Below are positions 15,771 through 24,113 of a DNA stretch of 29,110 bases, in pieces. The first letter of the stretch is position 1. Each line of letters starts with the position of its first letter. Source of the DNA: an uncultured Lachnospiraceae bacterium (GTDB lineage: Bacteria > Bacillota > Clostridia > Lachnospirales > Lachnospiraceae). The stretch is from assembly GCA_905197485.1 (NCBI GenBank), contig CAJJYZ010000032.1, positions 1 to 29,110 of the forward strand. The letters run 5' to 3'. Under the pieces are notes generated by a model. That model was not told the DNA's origin. It worked only from the letters and a program-made list of their open reading frames with translations, and made no database searches. A program made the position numbers and the translations under genes.

Positions 15771-17468
15771 TTACAGCGCCCATTCCCCGGTCTCCAGGAA
15801 ATGCGCCGCCGTCCATTCTGCATGTTCTATAATTTCTTTCTCGTACCCGATAATCTGCAGCAGCTTAATTGCATTTCTTGATACGGCTCTTCCTTTATAA
15901 AGCTGATAGTTAAACAAGATATCATTATCCCGAATTTCTTCCTGAAAATGATAATTACTGTAATCCTGCTCCAGAATCTGCGTCAGTTCCAGGTCATGTG
16001 TCGCCGCAAAACAAAGCACATTTTCCTTCACAAGGCTTTTCAATATTTGGGAAGAAGCCGCAATTCGCTCCAATGTATTCGTTCCCCGCAGCACTTCATC
16101 GATGAAACATAACATCGGAAGTTTCTCCTTTGCATGCTCCAATATTCTTTTTAACGACTTAATCTCGACGATATAGTAGCTTTCGCTTCCCTGCAGATTA
16201 TCCTGAAGCGCCATGGATGAATAAATCTGGAAAAAACTTGCCCGATACGAAGTTGCGATACACGTATTGAGGCTCTGAGATACAACAGCGTTGATGGCAA
16301 CCGTCTTTAAGAACGTCGATTTTCCGGATGCGTTAGAGCCCGTCAGCAGCACGCTTCGCTCCTCGGAAATGGAGTTTGCTACCGGCTCCGCAATCATCGG
16401 ATGATACATATCATGAACCTCTATAAATGCCTTATCCGTCTTCTCCAATTGCGGAATTCCATGAATCGGAAGACTCTCCCGGAAGGAAGCCGCAGAAATC
16501 ATGGCGTCCAGAAACCCGATATTGGCAACGAGCACATCGATATCATCCACATGTTTTTTCACTTCTTCCAACATGGAATTGAATTTTAAAAGGTCAATAT
16601 GCGTCATCATACGAATCAAGTCCAGAATCGCATCCGACAGACTTCCCGTCGCCCCTTGTCCGGACATCAGAAGAAACGAACCTCTCCGGAACTTCTGGAA
16701 CTTCTTCCGCACCGTTTCAATCTTCTTCGTATACTCTGCAATCACTACAATCTGAAGCTCAGACAAGTCTTTGCTTGCCTCCAGCATTCTCATGATATGG
16801 CCGAACGTCGTCAGATACGGTTCTATCTCACCTTTTCGCTTATAATATTTTGTGATATCAAACGCAAGTAACACGATGAGGATTAAAAATCCCACTCCAC
16901 CCGGAAGAATCCCCATCAGAATCAATCCGAGAGGAATCGTTCCAAGCGCCAGATAGTGGAGGAAATTACTCTCTTTTTTCAAAGTGATTAATAAGTCAAC
17001 ATAATCGCTGATTGCGAATTTCCTTGTCTTTCCAATTTCTCCCATGCAAAGTTCCACTTGAAGCCGCTCCTTCTCATGCGTCTGAAAAAACTGCATCAAA
17101 CGCTCCCGTTCATCCAACACACCCTGCTCGGTAGCCGGTGTTCTGAGAAGATAATAAAGATATTCCTCTCCGGGAGATGATTTCGCATGATTTGCATAAG
17201 CGTAAATACTGTCCATATCCAAATCATTCCATGTAGTATCGTCAATATACGGTTCCTGAACCTTTCCCTTTTTCAGGTTGTAATAAAAATATCTGGAAAT
17301 CTTATCAAGTTCTGCCTCGTCGTATTGTCTGTCCGGCACGCTTCCCCAGTCCCGCTTGTACTGTTCCATCCACCGTTGTCTTCTCGCCCGTTCGCTGTAT
17401 CCGAATTGAAGGATGAGAAGAAAAAATGCGCCAACAACAAACGCAACGACAACCCATATTATGTCCAT
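15771..17468 (-). CDS. Membrane-anchored MutS-family ATPase
   Basis: A 565-residue protein with a MutS C-terminal ATPase: Walker A GSNASGKST (377-385), the TSYRASFFQIYSSM signature region, Walker B MLCFIDEVLRGTN (Asp457, Glu458) and the switch His at ATHD (491). It lacks the MutS mismatch-recognition and connector domains and has no Smr nuclease domain. Instead it has membrane segments at about 3-22 and a hydrophobic double pass at 170-205, with a lever-like helical region between 215 and 330. Related proteins are annotated only as MutS-family or mismatch-repair-like; a role in repair is not shown. It lies between the MoaB/Mog gene (14 nt) and rnhA (9 nt). Confidence 0.85.
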   Translation of the reverse strand: MDIIWVVVAFVVGAFFLLILQFGYSERARRQRWMEQYKRDWGSVPDRQYDEAELDKISRYFYYNLKKGKVQEPYIDDTTWNDLDMDSIYAYANHAKSSPGEEYLYYLLRTPATEQGVLDERERLMQFFQTHEKERLQVELCMGEIGKTRKFAISDYVDLLITLKKESNFLHYLALGTIPLGLILMGILPGGVGFLILIVLLAFDITKYYKRKGEIEPYLTTFGHIMRMLEASKDLSELQIVVIAEYTKKIETVRKKFQKFRRGSFLLMSGQGATGSLSDAILDLIRMMTHIDLLKFNSMLEEVKKHVDDIDVLVANIGFLDAMISAASFRESLPIHGIPQLEKTDKAFIEVHDMYHPMIAEPVANSISEERSVLLTGSNASGKSTFLKTVAINAVVSQSLNTCIATSYRASFFQIYSSMALQDNLQGSESYYIVEIKSLKRILEHAKEKLPMLCFIDEVLRGTNTLERIAASSQILKSLVKENVLCFAATHDLELTQILEQDYSNYHFQEEIRDNDILFNYQLYKGRAVSRNAIKLLQIIGYEKEIIEHAEWTAAHFLETGEWAL

Positions 17469-17482
17469 TCCGATATTCCCCC

Positions 17483-17971
17483 TTAGTCACGAGCACATTC
17501 TTTTGCTTCTCCCGTAAGAATCTCTACGCCATGCACGAGTTCCGGCAGTACAAATTCCAGACATTCAGTTGCTCCCTTCGGGCTTCCCGGAAGATTCACA
17601 ATTATCGTGTCTTTTCGAATCCCCGCCGCTGCTCTCGATAACATCGCACGTTTTGTAAAACGCATACTGTATGCCCGCATTGCTTCCGGAATCCCCGGAA
17701 TCTCTTTCTCAAGAATATCGAGTGTCGCATCCGGCGTGCAATCGTCTTTTGCAAATCCGGTTCCCCCTGAAGTCACAATCAAATCCGCCAGTTGATGGTC
17801 TGCAATCTTCTTCATAACCTCCGACAGAATCAATCTGTCATCCGGAAGCACCTTCAAGAACTTCACTTCAAATCCGAACTGCTTCAATAAACGCATCACT
17901 GCCGGTCCGCTCTTATCCTCCCTCTGTCCTTGATACCCTGATGTACTTGCTACAATAATTGCTGCTTTCAT
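17483..17971 (-). CDS. MoaB/Mog family molybdenum cofactor biosynthesis protein
   Basis: MoaB/Mog proteins adenylylate molybdopterin before molybdate insertion. The 162-residue protein shows ASTSGYQGQREDKSGPA near the start, the binding loop TSGGTGFAKDDCTPDAT, and NLPGSPKGATECLEFVLPEL, all hallmarks of the fold. GGGGAGG lies 8 nt before the ATG. It lies about 85 nt downstream of yqeC and the hydroxylase operon, which need this cofactor. It has its own candidate promoter, so it may be expressed both with and without that operon. MogA versus MoaB cannot be settled by eye. Confidence 0.88.
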   Translation of the reverse strand: MKAAIIVASTSGYQGQREDKSGPAVMRLLKQFGFEVKFLKVLPDDRLILSEVMKKIADHQLADLIVTSGGTGFAKDDCTPDATLDILEKEIPGIPEAMRAYSMRFTKRAMLSRAAAGIRKDTIIVNLPGSPKGATECLEFVLPELVHGVEILTGEAKECARD

Positions 17972-18014
17972 TTTAAATACCTCCCCTATGGTACGTTTCT
18001 CTTTTTGTATCTAA

Positions 18015-18043
18015 GTTGTATCTTAACACAATTCTTCTGTCAA
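18015..18043 (-). promoter_or_regulatory. Candidate promoter of the MoaB/Mog-MutS-rnhA unit
   Basis: On the minus strand a perfect TTGACA (18038-18043) is followed after 17 bp by TACAAC (18015-18020). It lies in the 85-nt gap after yqeC. Confidence 0.5.
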
Positions 18044-18055
18044 ATGTAGAAAAAC

Positions 18056-18739
18056 TTATACTTCTTCACAAAAAATTACTGGAAAATTTTTCCCTATTTC
18101 TATTTTTTCTTTCTTCCAGCGATTCCATATGATGCAAGACGGAACCTTTACATTTTTACAGATTCCCCCCTCGTCAAACGATGCCTTCCGCATGTCTTCT
18201 ACGGTAATGCGCTCCTCCTGATTCTTCTGAAGAAAGGAAGCCACATCCGCCGGCCGATGCGATACCTCCGATATTTTCTGTCCTACGCTGTTCCAGCCGA
18301 GCACACCGATGACAAGGTCCGTCTCCGGCAGAAGAACCGGCTCATGCTCCGCAGGAATTTTAAACGGCTTTCGTCTGGAACCATCCGCTTCCACAAGTAT
18401 CACATCCGCCTTCTCGCAAAGCACATCCATCCTCACATCATCCGGCATTCTGATTTTTCTATCTCCACACGTCGTTCCAACCGTAAGAACTTGTCCCGCT
18501 TTTAATTCCGGCAAGCTATGATATTCGTAAAAATTCTCCTCCGGTTTCCTCATATGAGTGGTCGTCATAACGAGAACCCGATATCCCATCTGCGCCAACT
18601 CTTCCGAAAGCGCGTATAGAAGCGTCGTCTTTCCCCCTGCTCCTACAAAAGACAGGATTCTCTGGCTCTTCGGATTCCATTCTATCGCTTCATGAATCTT
18701 CTGAAACTTTCTTTTGTCTATCGTTCTATACAATTCCAT
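18056..18739 (-). CDS. yqeC: Selenium-dependent hydroxylase accessory protein YqeC
   Basis: YqeC is one of two accessory proteins found only with selenium-dependent molybdenum hydroxylases; it is a predicted nucleotide-binding protein. This 227-residue copy has a P-loop variant (SFVGAGGKTTLLYAL), MTTTHM, and VEADGSRRKPFKIPAEHEPV, the family's most conserved stretch. The ATG at 18739 overlaps the upstream yqeB fusion gene by 22 nt; an in-frame GTG at 18754 is an alternative. After about residue 195 the sequence fits the family poorly: the usual end with its NQAD-like motif is replaced by IIWNRWKKEKIEIG and a short tail. The C-terminus may therefore be shortened or divergent. Confidence 0.85.
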   Translation of the reverse strand: MELYRTIDKRKFQKIHEAIEWNPKSQRILSFVGAGGKTTLLYALSEELAQMGYRVLVMTTTHMRKPEENFYEYHSLPELKAGQVLTVGTTCGDRKIRMPDDVRMDVLCEKADVILVEADGSRRKPFKIPAEHEPVLLPETDLVIGVLGWNSVGQKISEVSHRPADVASFLQKNQEERITVEDMRKASFDEGGICKNVKVPSCIIWNRWKKEKIEIGKNFPVIFCEEV

Positions 18740-20106
18740 TGCGTTTCTTCCCACTGTCGAATCGTCTCATACACACCGTTTGCAATCTTCTTCGCCTTAT
18801 CCGAAATGTGGAAGCATTGTTCCAATTCCTCATATCTCGGGTCAATATCCATGATTTTCAATCCCTGTTTCACTTCAAATCCATCCCGAATCAACCCCCT
18901 TAGAATTCCATCCAGAGTTGCGTAAACCGGAGTTTCTCCTACATAAGCAAGAATCTCTCCTTTTTCTACAGTCTCACCTACTCGACGCACCGCCCGAAGT
19001 TTTCCGTCTGCCGGAGCATGGATAACCCTCTCCTTCGCATACCCTCCGACCATGCCAGGAATCCCCGTATTCGGAAGAGCGCTTCCCTCGTAATATACTT
19101 TCCCGAGCGTTTCTCCACGCATCGTCTCCACGACAACGTCCACATCCTCTCCTGCGGTAAATCCCGGGCCAAGCGCAATCGTAAGTGGCGCCATGTTTTT
19201 ATATGTACCGAGATTTTTCTTGGCAATAATCGCATCCACCACCACATCCGGCCGAATGCATTCGATTGATTTTCCTTCCGCATCGACAAAAACCGGAATC
19301 TCCCCCAATTCCCAACAATGCGTTCTCTCCTCCAGACGGGAAATCTTTGTCGCACGAACCCCTTCTACTTCTGCCTGTCCATCGTAAACCGCCTCTCCAT
19401 AGGCAACTTGCCGTCGGATGCATGCCGGCTTCCCAATCTCCAGCACGAGCACCCGATAGCCTTCCCGATATAAGCGGTAAATAACGCCGCTCGCCAAATC
19501 TCCGCCGCCACGCACGATGACAAAAGGTCTTCTCCGATAATCGATGTCTTCCAGTTCCCGGTCTTCCGTCTCATACACATACGTATCGGAAAGATGTTCC
19601 TTTACAATCTTCTTTCCTCCCGTATCTCCTATAAGCGCCATCAATTCTTCCCGATATTGCATCCGGAACACAACCGGATTCCCCAATCTGTGACGGTTTC
19701 CCACACAGCCGATTCCTCTTCCGGAGGCAAGATATCCTTCCAAAAAGTTCTGAATCGTCTTTCTTTCCAAATAGGGCTGGTCGCATACGAAGAAACAGAC
19801 CGCATCCTCCGGCTTTACATTTTGTTTTGCCAATGCTTCCAGTCCTAATCGAATCGAATAGGAGATTCCAAGCTCCGGCTTCTCATTTCGGACACCGCAA
19901 TAGGACTCTCTACCCAGTGACTCCAGTAACTCCTCATATTGGCTTACTACAATCCGTTCTCCAACCGTAAAGTTCTCTGCTTCTATCCGGTTCAGACGGT
20001 CTGTCAGATGTTGATACATCGGCTTGCCATTTAACATGGACAACAGTTTATTACTGCCAAAGCGGCGGCTGTTTCCAGCCGCCAATACTATGAAATGTAT
20101 TCTCAT
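18718..20106 (-). CDS. yqeB: Fusion of molybdenum-cofactor nucleotidyltransferase (MocA-like) and YqeB
   Basis: Two proteins are joined in 462 residues. Residues 1-190 form an NTP-transferase of the MobA/MocA type: LAAGNSRRFGSNKLL (8-22), FFVCDQP (106-111), RLGNPVVF and GDTGGKK, a family that adds a nucleotide to molybdopterin. Residues 193 to about 450 form the EF2563/YqeB selenium-dependent hydroxylase maturation protein: VRGGGDLASG (198-207), GPGFTAGEDVDVVVETMRG, GMVGGY and HAPADGKL. Fusion implies that cofactor nucleotide transfer and selenium-linked maturation are done together. The ATG overlaps the stop of the molybdopterin-subunit gene (ATGA). The join near residue 190 is uninterrupted, so this is a true fusion rather than a sequencing artefact as far as I can see. 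Confidence 0.88.
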   Translation of the reverse strand: MRIHFIVLAAGNSRRFGSNKLLSMLNGKPMYQHLTDRLNRIEAENFTVGERIVVSQYEELLESLGRESYCGVRNEKPELGISYSIRLGLEALAKQNVKPEDAVCFFVCDQPYLERKTIQNFLEGYLASGRGIGCVGNRHRLGNPVVFRMQYREELMALIGDTGGKKIVKEHLSDTYVYETEDRELEDIDYRRRPFVIVRGGGDLASGVIYRLYREGYRVLVLEIGKPACIRRQVAYGEAVYDGQAEVEGVRATKISRLEERTHCWELGEIPVFVDAEGKSIECIRPDVVVDAIIAKKNLGTYKNMAPLTIALGPGFTAGEDVDVVVETMRGETLGKVYYEGSALPNTGIPGMVGGYAKERVIHAPADGKLRAVRRVGETVEKGEILAYVGETPVYATLDGILRGLIRDGFEVKQGLKIMDIDPRYEELEQCFHISDKAKKIANGVYETIRQWEETQWNCIER

Positions 20107-22385
20107 GATTTATTCATGCCCCAATATACTTTCTCCGCTGTAATCGGAAGCTCACGCACACGCACTCCAACCGCATTGTACACCGCATTCGCGATTGCAG
20201 GAGACGGCGTATTGATGACAATCTCGCCGATAGACTTCGCTCCGAATGGGCTTGTCGGCTCATAACTGCTTTCAAATTCCACACGAATCGTTCCCACATC
20301 CATACGGCTCGGAATCTTGTACTGCATAAAGGAATTGCTGTAATTCCTTCCGTTTCCTGCCTTATCATATACCACGTCTTCATAAAGCGCCATACCGATT
20401 CCCTGGGCGATACCGCCTTCTGTCTGGATTCTTGCGAGAGCCGGATTTACAACCGTTCCGCAGTCCACAACCGCCACATAATCAATCAGTTCAATATGCC
20501 CCGTCTCTTTGTCCACTTCCACTTCTGCAATTCCTGCCATGAACGGCGGCGGTGACACAGGAGAAGAACATGCCTCAGATGCATACAACGCATCGTCATT
20601 ATCTGTCATTACGCGGTTTCCGATATCTTTTAGCGAGATTTCTTTGCCGCTTTCTCTGTGGAATACTTTCTTTCCGTCAAATTCTGCCTCTTCCTTCGGA
20701 CAATCTAAGTATTTCGCGCCTTTCTCGACAATCTTTCCAATCAATGTCTGACACGTCTTGGCAACCGCCATACCGGTCAGGTATGTCGTGCTGGATGCAT
20801 AAGAACCGGAATCATATGGAGACACATCCGTATCTACGCCGGATATGATGATATTTTCCATGTCACAATCCAGGCAATCCGCTGCCATCTGCGCAAGGAT
20901 TGTGTCACATCCCGTTCCCATGTCGGAGGCTCCAATCATCAGGCTGTAGAATCCGTCGTCATTCACCTTAATCGCTACGGATGCATTGTCCACAAAGGAG
21001 ATGGAAGACCCCTGCATAGCAAGAGCCGCTCCGACTGCTCTCACCTTCCCGTTTCCCATATCTCTTGCCGGATATTTCTCCTCCCAGCCAATCATCTCTT
21101 TCGCGCGGGCAAAGCAGCGGTCCAATGCACAGCTATTCGCCGTCTCGCCATAATATGCCGGCATCACCTGTCCTTCTCTTACCATGTTTTTCTCGCGGAG
21201 AACTGCCGCGTCTACGCCCATCTTCGCCGCCAACTCATCTACAGCCGACTCAACGGCAAAGATACCTTGCGTCGCGCCGTATCCGCGGTACGCTCCGGCA
21301 GACATCACATTCGTGTAAACGACATCATATGCAAAACGGAACGCTTCCGGAGTTCCATAGAGCGGAATTCCTTTGTGTCCGGTTAATCCTACCGTCGTCG
21401 GCCCATGCTCTCCAAACGCTCCCGTATTGGATAACGTATACATGTCAATGGCTTTGATAATTCCGTCCTTCGTCGCGCCGATACGTACAGTAACCTCCAT
21501 CTCATGACGCGGAGAAGACGCAATCATAGATTCTTCTCTCGTATAGATGATTTTCGCCGGTTTTCCCGTCTTCATCGTGACAAGCGCCGGATAGACTTCC
21601 GCCACGACCGTCTGCTTCGCACCGAAGCCTCCTCCGATTCGAGGTTTCACCACACGAATCTGGGATTTCGGAATATCTAACGCGTGGGAAAGAATTCTGC
21701 GCACATGGAATGTGACCTGTGTGGAAGATACCACGTTCAGTCTTCCGTACAAATCCTTATAAGTATACGTGCGGAACGTCTCCATCATCGTCTGCTGGTT
21801 CGCCTTTGTATGATACGTTTCCTCTACGATATAATCACATTTTGCAAATGCGGCTTCGATATCTCCGTTTCCTTCTTCCCCATGGGCGCATAAATTGCGT
21901 TTGTTATCCGCTCCCACCGGACAGAGACTCTTCCAGTTCTCTTCCGGATGCACAAGAATCGCGTTATCCTTCGCCTTTCTGAAATCCAGCACCGGCTCCA
22001 GAACCTCATAGTCCACCTTCACCAATTTCATAGCCTTTTCTACGGCTTCTTCCGTCTCTCCTGCCACGATAGCAACCGCATCTCCTACGAAACGGACTCT
22101 CTTATCCAGAATCAGTCTGTCATACGGACTCGGTTCCGGATATGTCTGCCCCGCCATTGTAAAACGCTTGTCCGGACAATCCTTGTATGTAAGGACACAT
22201 TCGATTCCCGGAACTTTCATGGCGATATCTATATTGATGTTCTGAATTAACGCATGCGCATAAGGGCTTCGAAGTACCTTGACAACGAGACAATCCTTCG
22301 GCGCAATATCATCGGTATAGACCGGCTGTCCGGTCACAAGAGCCTGGGAGTCTACCTTCGGCACCGCCTGATTCACCATCTTCAT
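20103..22385 (-). CDS. xdhA: Xanthine dehydrogenase-type molybdopterin-binding subunit
   Basis: The catalytic large subunit of a three-subunit molybdenum hydroxylase, 760 residues (E. coli XdhA is similar). It contains the molybdopterin-binding GGGFGAKQ (251-258), AYRGYGATQG (where xanthine dehydrogenases have FRGFGGPQ), and the catalytic Glu at 721 in KSIGEIVI. Electrons pass from the Mo site to the 2Fe-2S and FAD subunits encoded just upstream. The companion genes yqeB and yqeC suggest a selenium-containing cofactor, as in clostridial purine hydroxylases. The substrate could be xanthine, another purine, or an aromatic N-heterocycle; it cannot be read from the sequence. The ATG overlaps the stop of the 2Fe-2S gene (TAATG), with AGGGGG upstream. 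Confidence 0.88.
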   Translation of the reverse strand: MKMVNQAVPKVDSQALVTGQPVYTDDIAPKDCLVVKVLRSPYAHALIQNINIDIAMKVPGIECVLTYKDCPDKRFTMAGQTYPEPSPYDRLILDKRVRFVGDAVAIVAGETEEAVEKAMKLVKVDYEVLEPVLDFRKAKDNAILVHPEENWKSLCPVGADNKRNLCAHGEEGNGDIEAAFAKCDYIVEETYHTKANQQTMMETFRTYTYKDLYGRLNVVSSTQVTFHVRRILSHALDIPKSQIRVVKPRIGGGFGAKQTVVAEVYPALVTMKTGKPAKIIYTREESMIASSPRHEMEVTVRIGATKDGIIKAIDMYTLSNTGAFGEHGPTTVGLTGHKGIPLYGTPEAFRFAYDVVYTNVMSAGAYRGYGATQGIFAVESAVDELAAKMGVDAAVLREKNMVREGQVMPAYYGETANSCALDRCFARAKEMIGWEEKYPARDMGNGKVRAVGAALAMQGSSISFVDNASVAIKVNDDGFYSLMIGASDMGTGCDTILAQMAADCLDCDMENIIISGVDTDVSPYDSGSYASSTTYLTGMAVAKTCQTLIGKIVEKGAKYLDCPKEEAEFDGKKVFHRESGKEISLKDIGNRVMTDNDDALYASEACSSPVSPPPFMAGIAEVEVDKETGHIELIDYVAVVDCGTVVNPALARIQTEGGIAQGIGMALYEDVVYDKAGNGRNYSNSFMQYKIPSRMDVGTIRVEFESSYEPTSPFGAKSIGEIVINTPSPAIANAVYNAVGVRVRELPITAEKVYWGMNKS

Positions 22386-22846
22386 TAGTTCGTCCCCCTT
22401 TTCATCTCTAAATATTTATGGATTGCGCGGAGCTGTCCCATGTATCCTGTACAGCGGCACAGATTTCCTTCCAGATATTCCTTTATCTCTTCTGTCGTTG
22501 GTTTCTTAAGTTCCCGCACCATCGCGAGTACGTTCATGATGAATCCCGGAGAACAGAAGCCACACTGTTCCGCGCCCTCGTTCGCAAGGAAAGAGCCGAA
22601 TTCTTTCGCTTCTTCCTGCAGTCCTTCCAGAGTTGTCACTTCTCTTCCATCGACTCTGGCTGCCAGCATCGCACAGGATAACTGCGGTTTTCCGTCTACC
22701 CACACCGTACAAAGACCACAGTTTGTCGTCTCACAACCGCATTTCACGCTATAACATCCTTTATCTCTTACCAATTTCAATAATGTGGTGTCTGCATCGA
22801 CAGAAGCCTGAACCGGTTTTCCATTTAAAACAAATTGTATCTTCAT
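22385..22846 (-). CDS. xdhC: Xanthine dehydrogenase-type 2Fe-2S subunit
   Basis: This 153-residue electron-transfer subunit has two 2Fe-2S clusters. The plant-type ferredoxin set is Cys38, Cys43, Cys46 and Cys58 (CETTNCGLC, then LSC). The helical-domain set is Cys95, Cys98, Cys130 and Cys132 (EQCGFCSPGF, then NLCRCTGY). The Cys-rich first loop differs slightly from the common GCGEGGCGAC. It starts 1 nt after the FAD-subunit gene and overlaps the Mo-subunit gene by one base. The naming follows E. coli XdhABC. Confidence 0.92.
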   Translation of the reverse strand: MKIQFVLNGKPVQASVDADTTLLKLVRDKGCYSVKCGCETTNCGLCTVWVDGKPQLSCAMLAARVDGREVTTLEGLQEEAKEFGSFLANEGAEQCGFCSPGFIMNVLAMVRELKKPTTEEIKEYLEGNLCRCTGYMGQLRAIHKYLEMKRGTN

Positions 22847-22847
22847 C

Positions 22848-23627
22848 CTAACACTCCTCCATCAATGAATTTACCGCACGCTTTATGAGCACTTCTGCTA
22901 AATGCTTTCTGTATTCTTTGCTTCCGCGCATATTCGTACCATAAGTAAATGTATCTGCCATTTTCTTCGCAAATGCTTCCGCATCTTCCGCGCATCTAAG
23001 TTCTGCTTTCTCTGTCACGAGTTCCGCTTTCATCGGTCTCGCTCCGACAGATACATTCCATTCTCCATTCACATAGGAAACGGCGCATGCAGCTACCGGA
23101 AAATCCGTAGCGGTCGCTCTTTCTGTCAGATAGCATACGCGACGGTTATCCTTCTTCACGATGATGCGGACAAGGATATCGTTATCCCTCTCCATATGCG
23201 CAAACTCTCTCATCGGTACAATTCCGCCTTTGTAAAGCTCCACATAAGAATCCAATGCTAAAAATAACGTCAGCACATCGGAAAATCCGAATCTTCCAAA
23301 CACGCTTCCACCTACGGTTGCTCCGTTGCGGAACTGCACGCCGACGATATGGCGTACGCTCTCTTTCAACGCGTTTCGAAAATATGTATTCAATCCTTCG
23401 TGAAGTTCCAGACTTCTCAAAGTGCACATACACCCAATGCTAAATTCCTCTTCGTTCTCTTCTATTGTATCCAAACCAAGTCCGGATAAATCGATGGCAG
23501 TCTGCACTCTTCCCTTCGAAAGACGCATCCACATCATTCCTCCAAGCACTCTGTTTGCTCTCTTCTGATTCAGTTCATATGCCTGTTCCAAACTCTCCGC
23601 CTTGACATAATTATTAATGGTAATCAA
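22848..23627 (-). CDS. xdhB: Xanthine dehydrogenase-type FAD-binding subunit
   Basis: The FAD subunit, 259 residues, passes electrons from the Fe-S clusters to NAD+ or another acceptor. It has LGGMMWMRL (normally GGGT-type FAD loop), the strongly conserved RNGATVGGSVFGRFGFSDV, and a C-terminal CO-dehydrogenase flavoprotein-type domain. The start codon is TTG at 23627: AGGAGG lies 6 nt upstream and no closer ATG exists. It is the first gene of the operon, downstream of a terminator. The promoter between them is not clear; TATATT (23669-23674, minus strand) with a weak TTGCGT 18 bp upstream is the best candidate. Confidence 0.88.
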   Translation of the reverse strand: MITINNYVKAESLEQAYELNQKRANRVLGGMMWMRLSKGRVQTAIDLSGLGLDTIEENEEEFSIGCMCTLRSLELHEGLNTYFRNALKESVRHIVGVQFRNGATVGGSVFGRFGFSDVLTLFLALDSYVELYKGGIVPMREFAHMERDNDILVRIIVKKDNRRVCYLTERATATDFPVAACAVSYVNGEWNVSVGARPMKAELVTEKAELRCAEDAEAFAKKMADTFTYGTNMRGSKEYRKHLAEVLIKRAVNSLMEEC

Positions 23628-23688
23628 GAAAATCCTCCTCTCAATTGTAAAATCGCATACTTGTTAATAATATACCATATTTCGACAC

Positions 23689-23718
23689 AAAAACGCAACA
23701 GTTTAAAACTGCTGCGTT
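23689..23718 (-). terminator. Rho-independent terminator upstream of the hydroxylase operon
   Basis: On the minus strand AACGCAGCAGTT pairs with AACTGTTGCGTT and five T follow. It would end transcription from the broken ABC ATPase gene and anything upstream, insulating the hydroxylase operon. Confidence 0.8.
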
Positions 23719-23753
23719 TGCGGACTCTCCCTATAAATACTAATAAACATTCG

Positions 23754-24000
23754 CTATAAAATATCCATTTTCTCAATAATCGTATGATAAAATTCCTCTC
23801 CCGAATCTTGCTTCTCCAATTCCTCCAGCACCACGCCGTCTTTCAGAAGAATTACCCGATTACAATAGCTTGCCATCTTCGGGTCGTGAGTTACCATCAC
23901 AATGGTTTTCCCCATCTCCCGATTGATTTTTTCCATCGTATCGATGACTGTCTTTCCGGATTTGGAATCTAAGTTTCCGGTCGGCTCGTCCGTAAACTGT
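23754..24000 (-). pseudogene. 5'-truncated ABC transporter ATPase, BceA-like
   Basis: Only about 80 codons of the C-terminal end remain: the Walker B DEPTGNLDS, the H-loop VTHDP, and a tail ending EEFYHTIIEKM, close to BceA-type ATPases of antimicrobial-peptide transporters. An intact protein would have about 230-250 residues, so Walker A and the signature motif are gone. Upstream of about 24,000 the frame continues for some 17 codons (to an ATG at 24050) of unrelated sequence, so the break lies near 23,994-24,003. No BceB-like permease gene is in the window. The break coincides with the left edge of an AT-rich region, as expected for an insertion or deletion scar. Confidence 0.8.
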
Positions 24001-24041
24001 ATCCCTATCCCATTATGCCTTGAAAATAGGGGCTTTAACGA

Positions 24042-24066
24042 AATACACACTTGTGTACTGTGTATT
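24042..24066. repeat. Nested palindromes next to the gene break
   Basis: AATACACA (24042-24049) and TGTGTATT (24059-24066) form a perfect 8-bp inverted repeat with a 9-nt spacer. A second palindrome, ACACTTGTGT, overlaps it (24046-24055). It lies between the broken ABC gene and the AT-rich operon and could be a recombination site or merely a regulatory or structural element. Confidence 0.45.
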
Positions 24067-24079
24067 ACCTTCCAGTATG

Positions 24080-24108
24080 AAAGGCAAGAGCAATCTGCCC
24101 CTGCCTTT
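24080..24108 (-). terminator. Probable terminator of the kinase-helicase operon
   Basis: A 13-bp stem (AAAGGCAGGGGCA, loop GAT, TGCTCTTGCCTTT on the minus strand) begins about 6 nt after the stop at 24114. It is stable but has only a short T stretch after it, so its efficiency is uncertain. Confidence 0.55.
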
Positions 24109-24113
24109 ATGTA

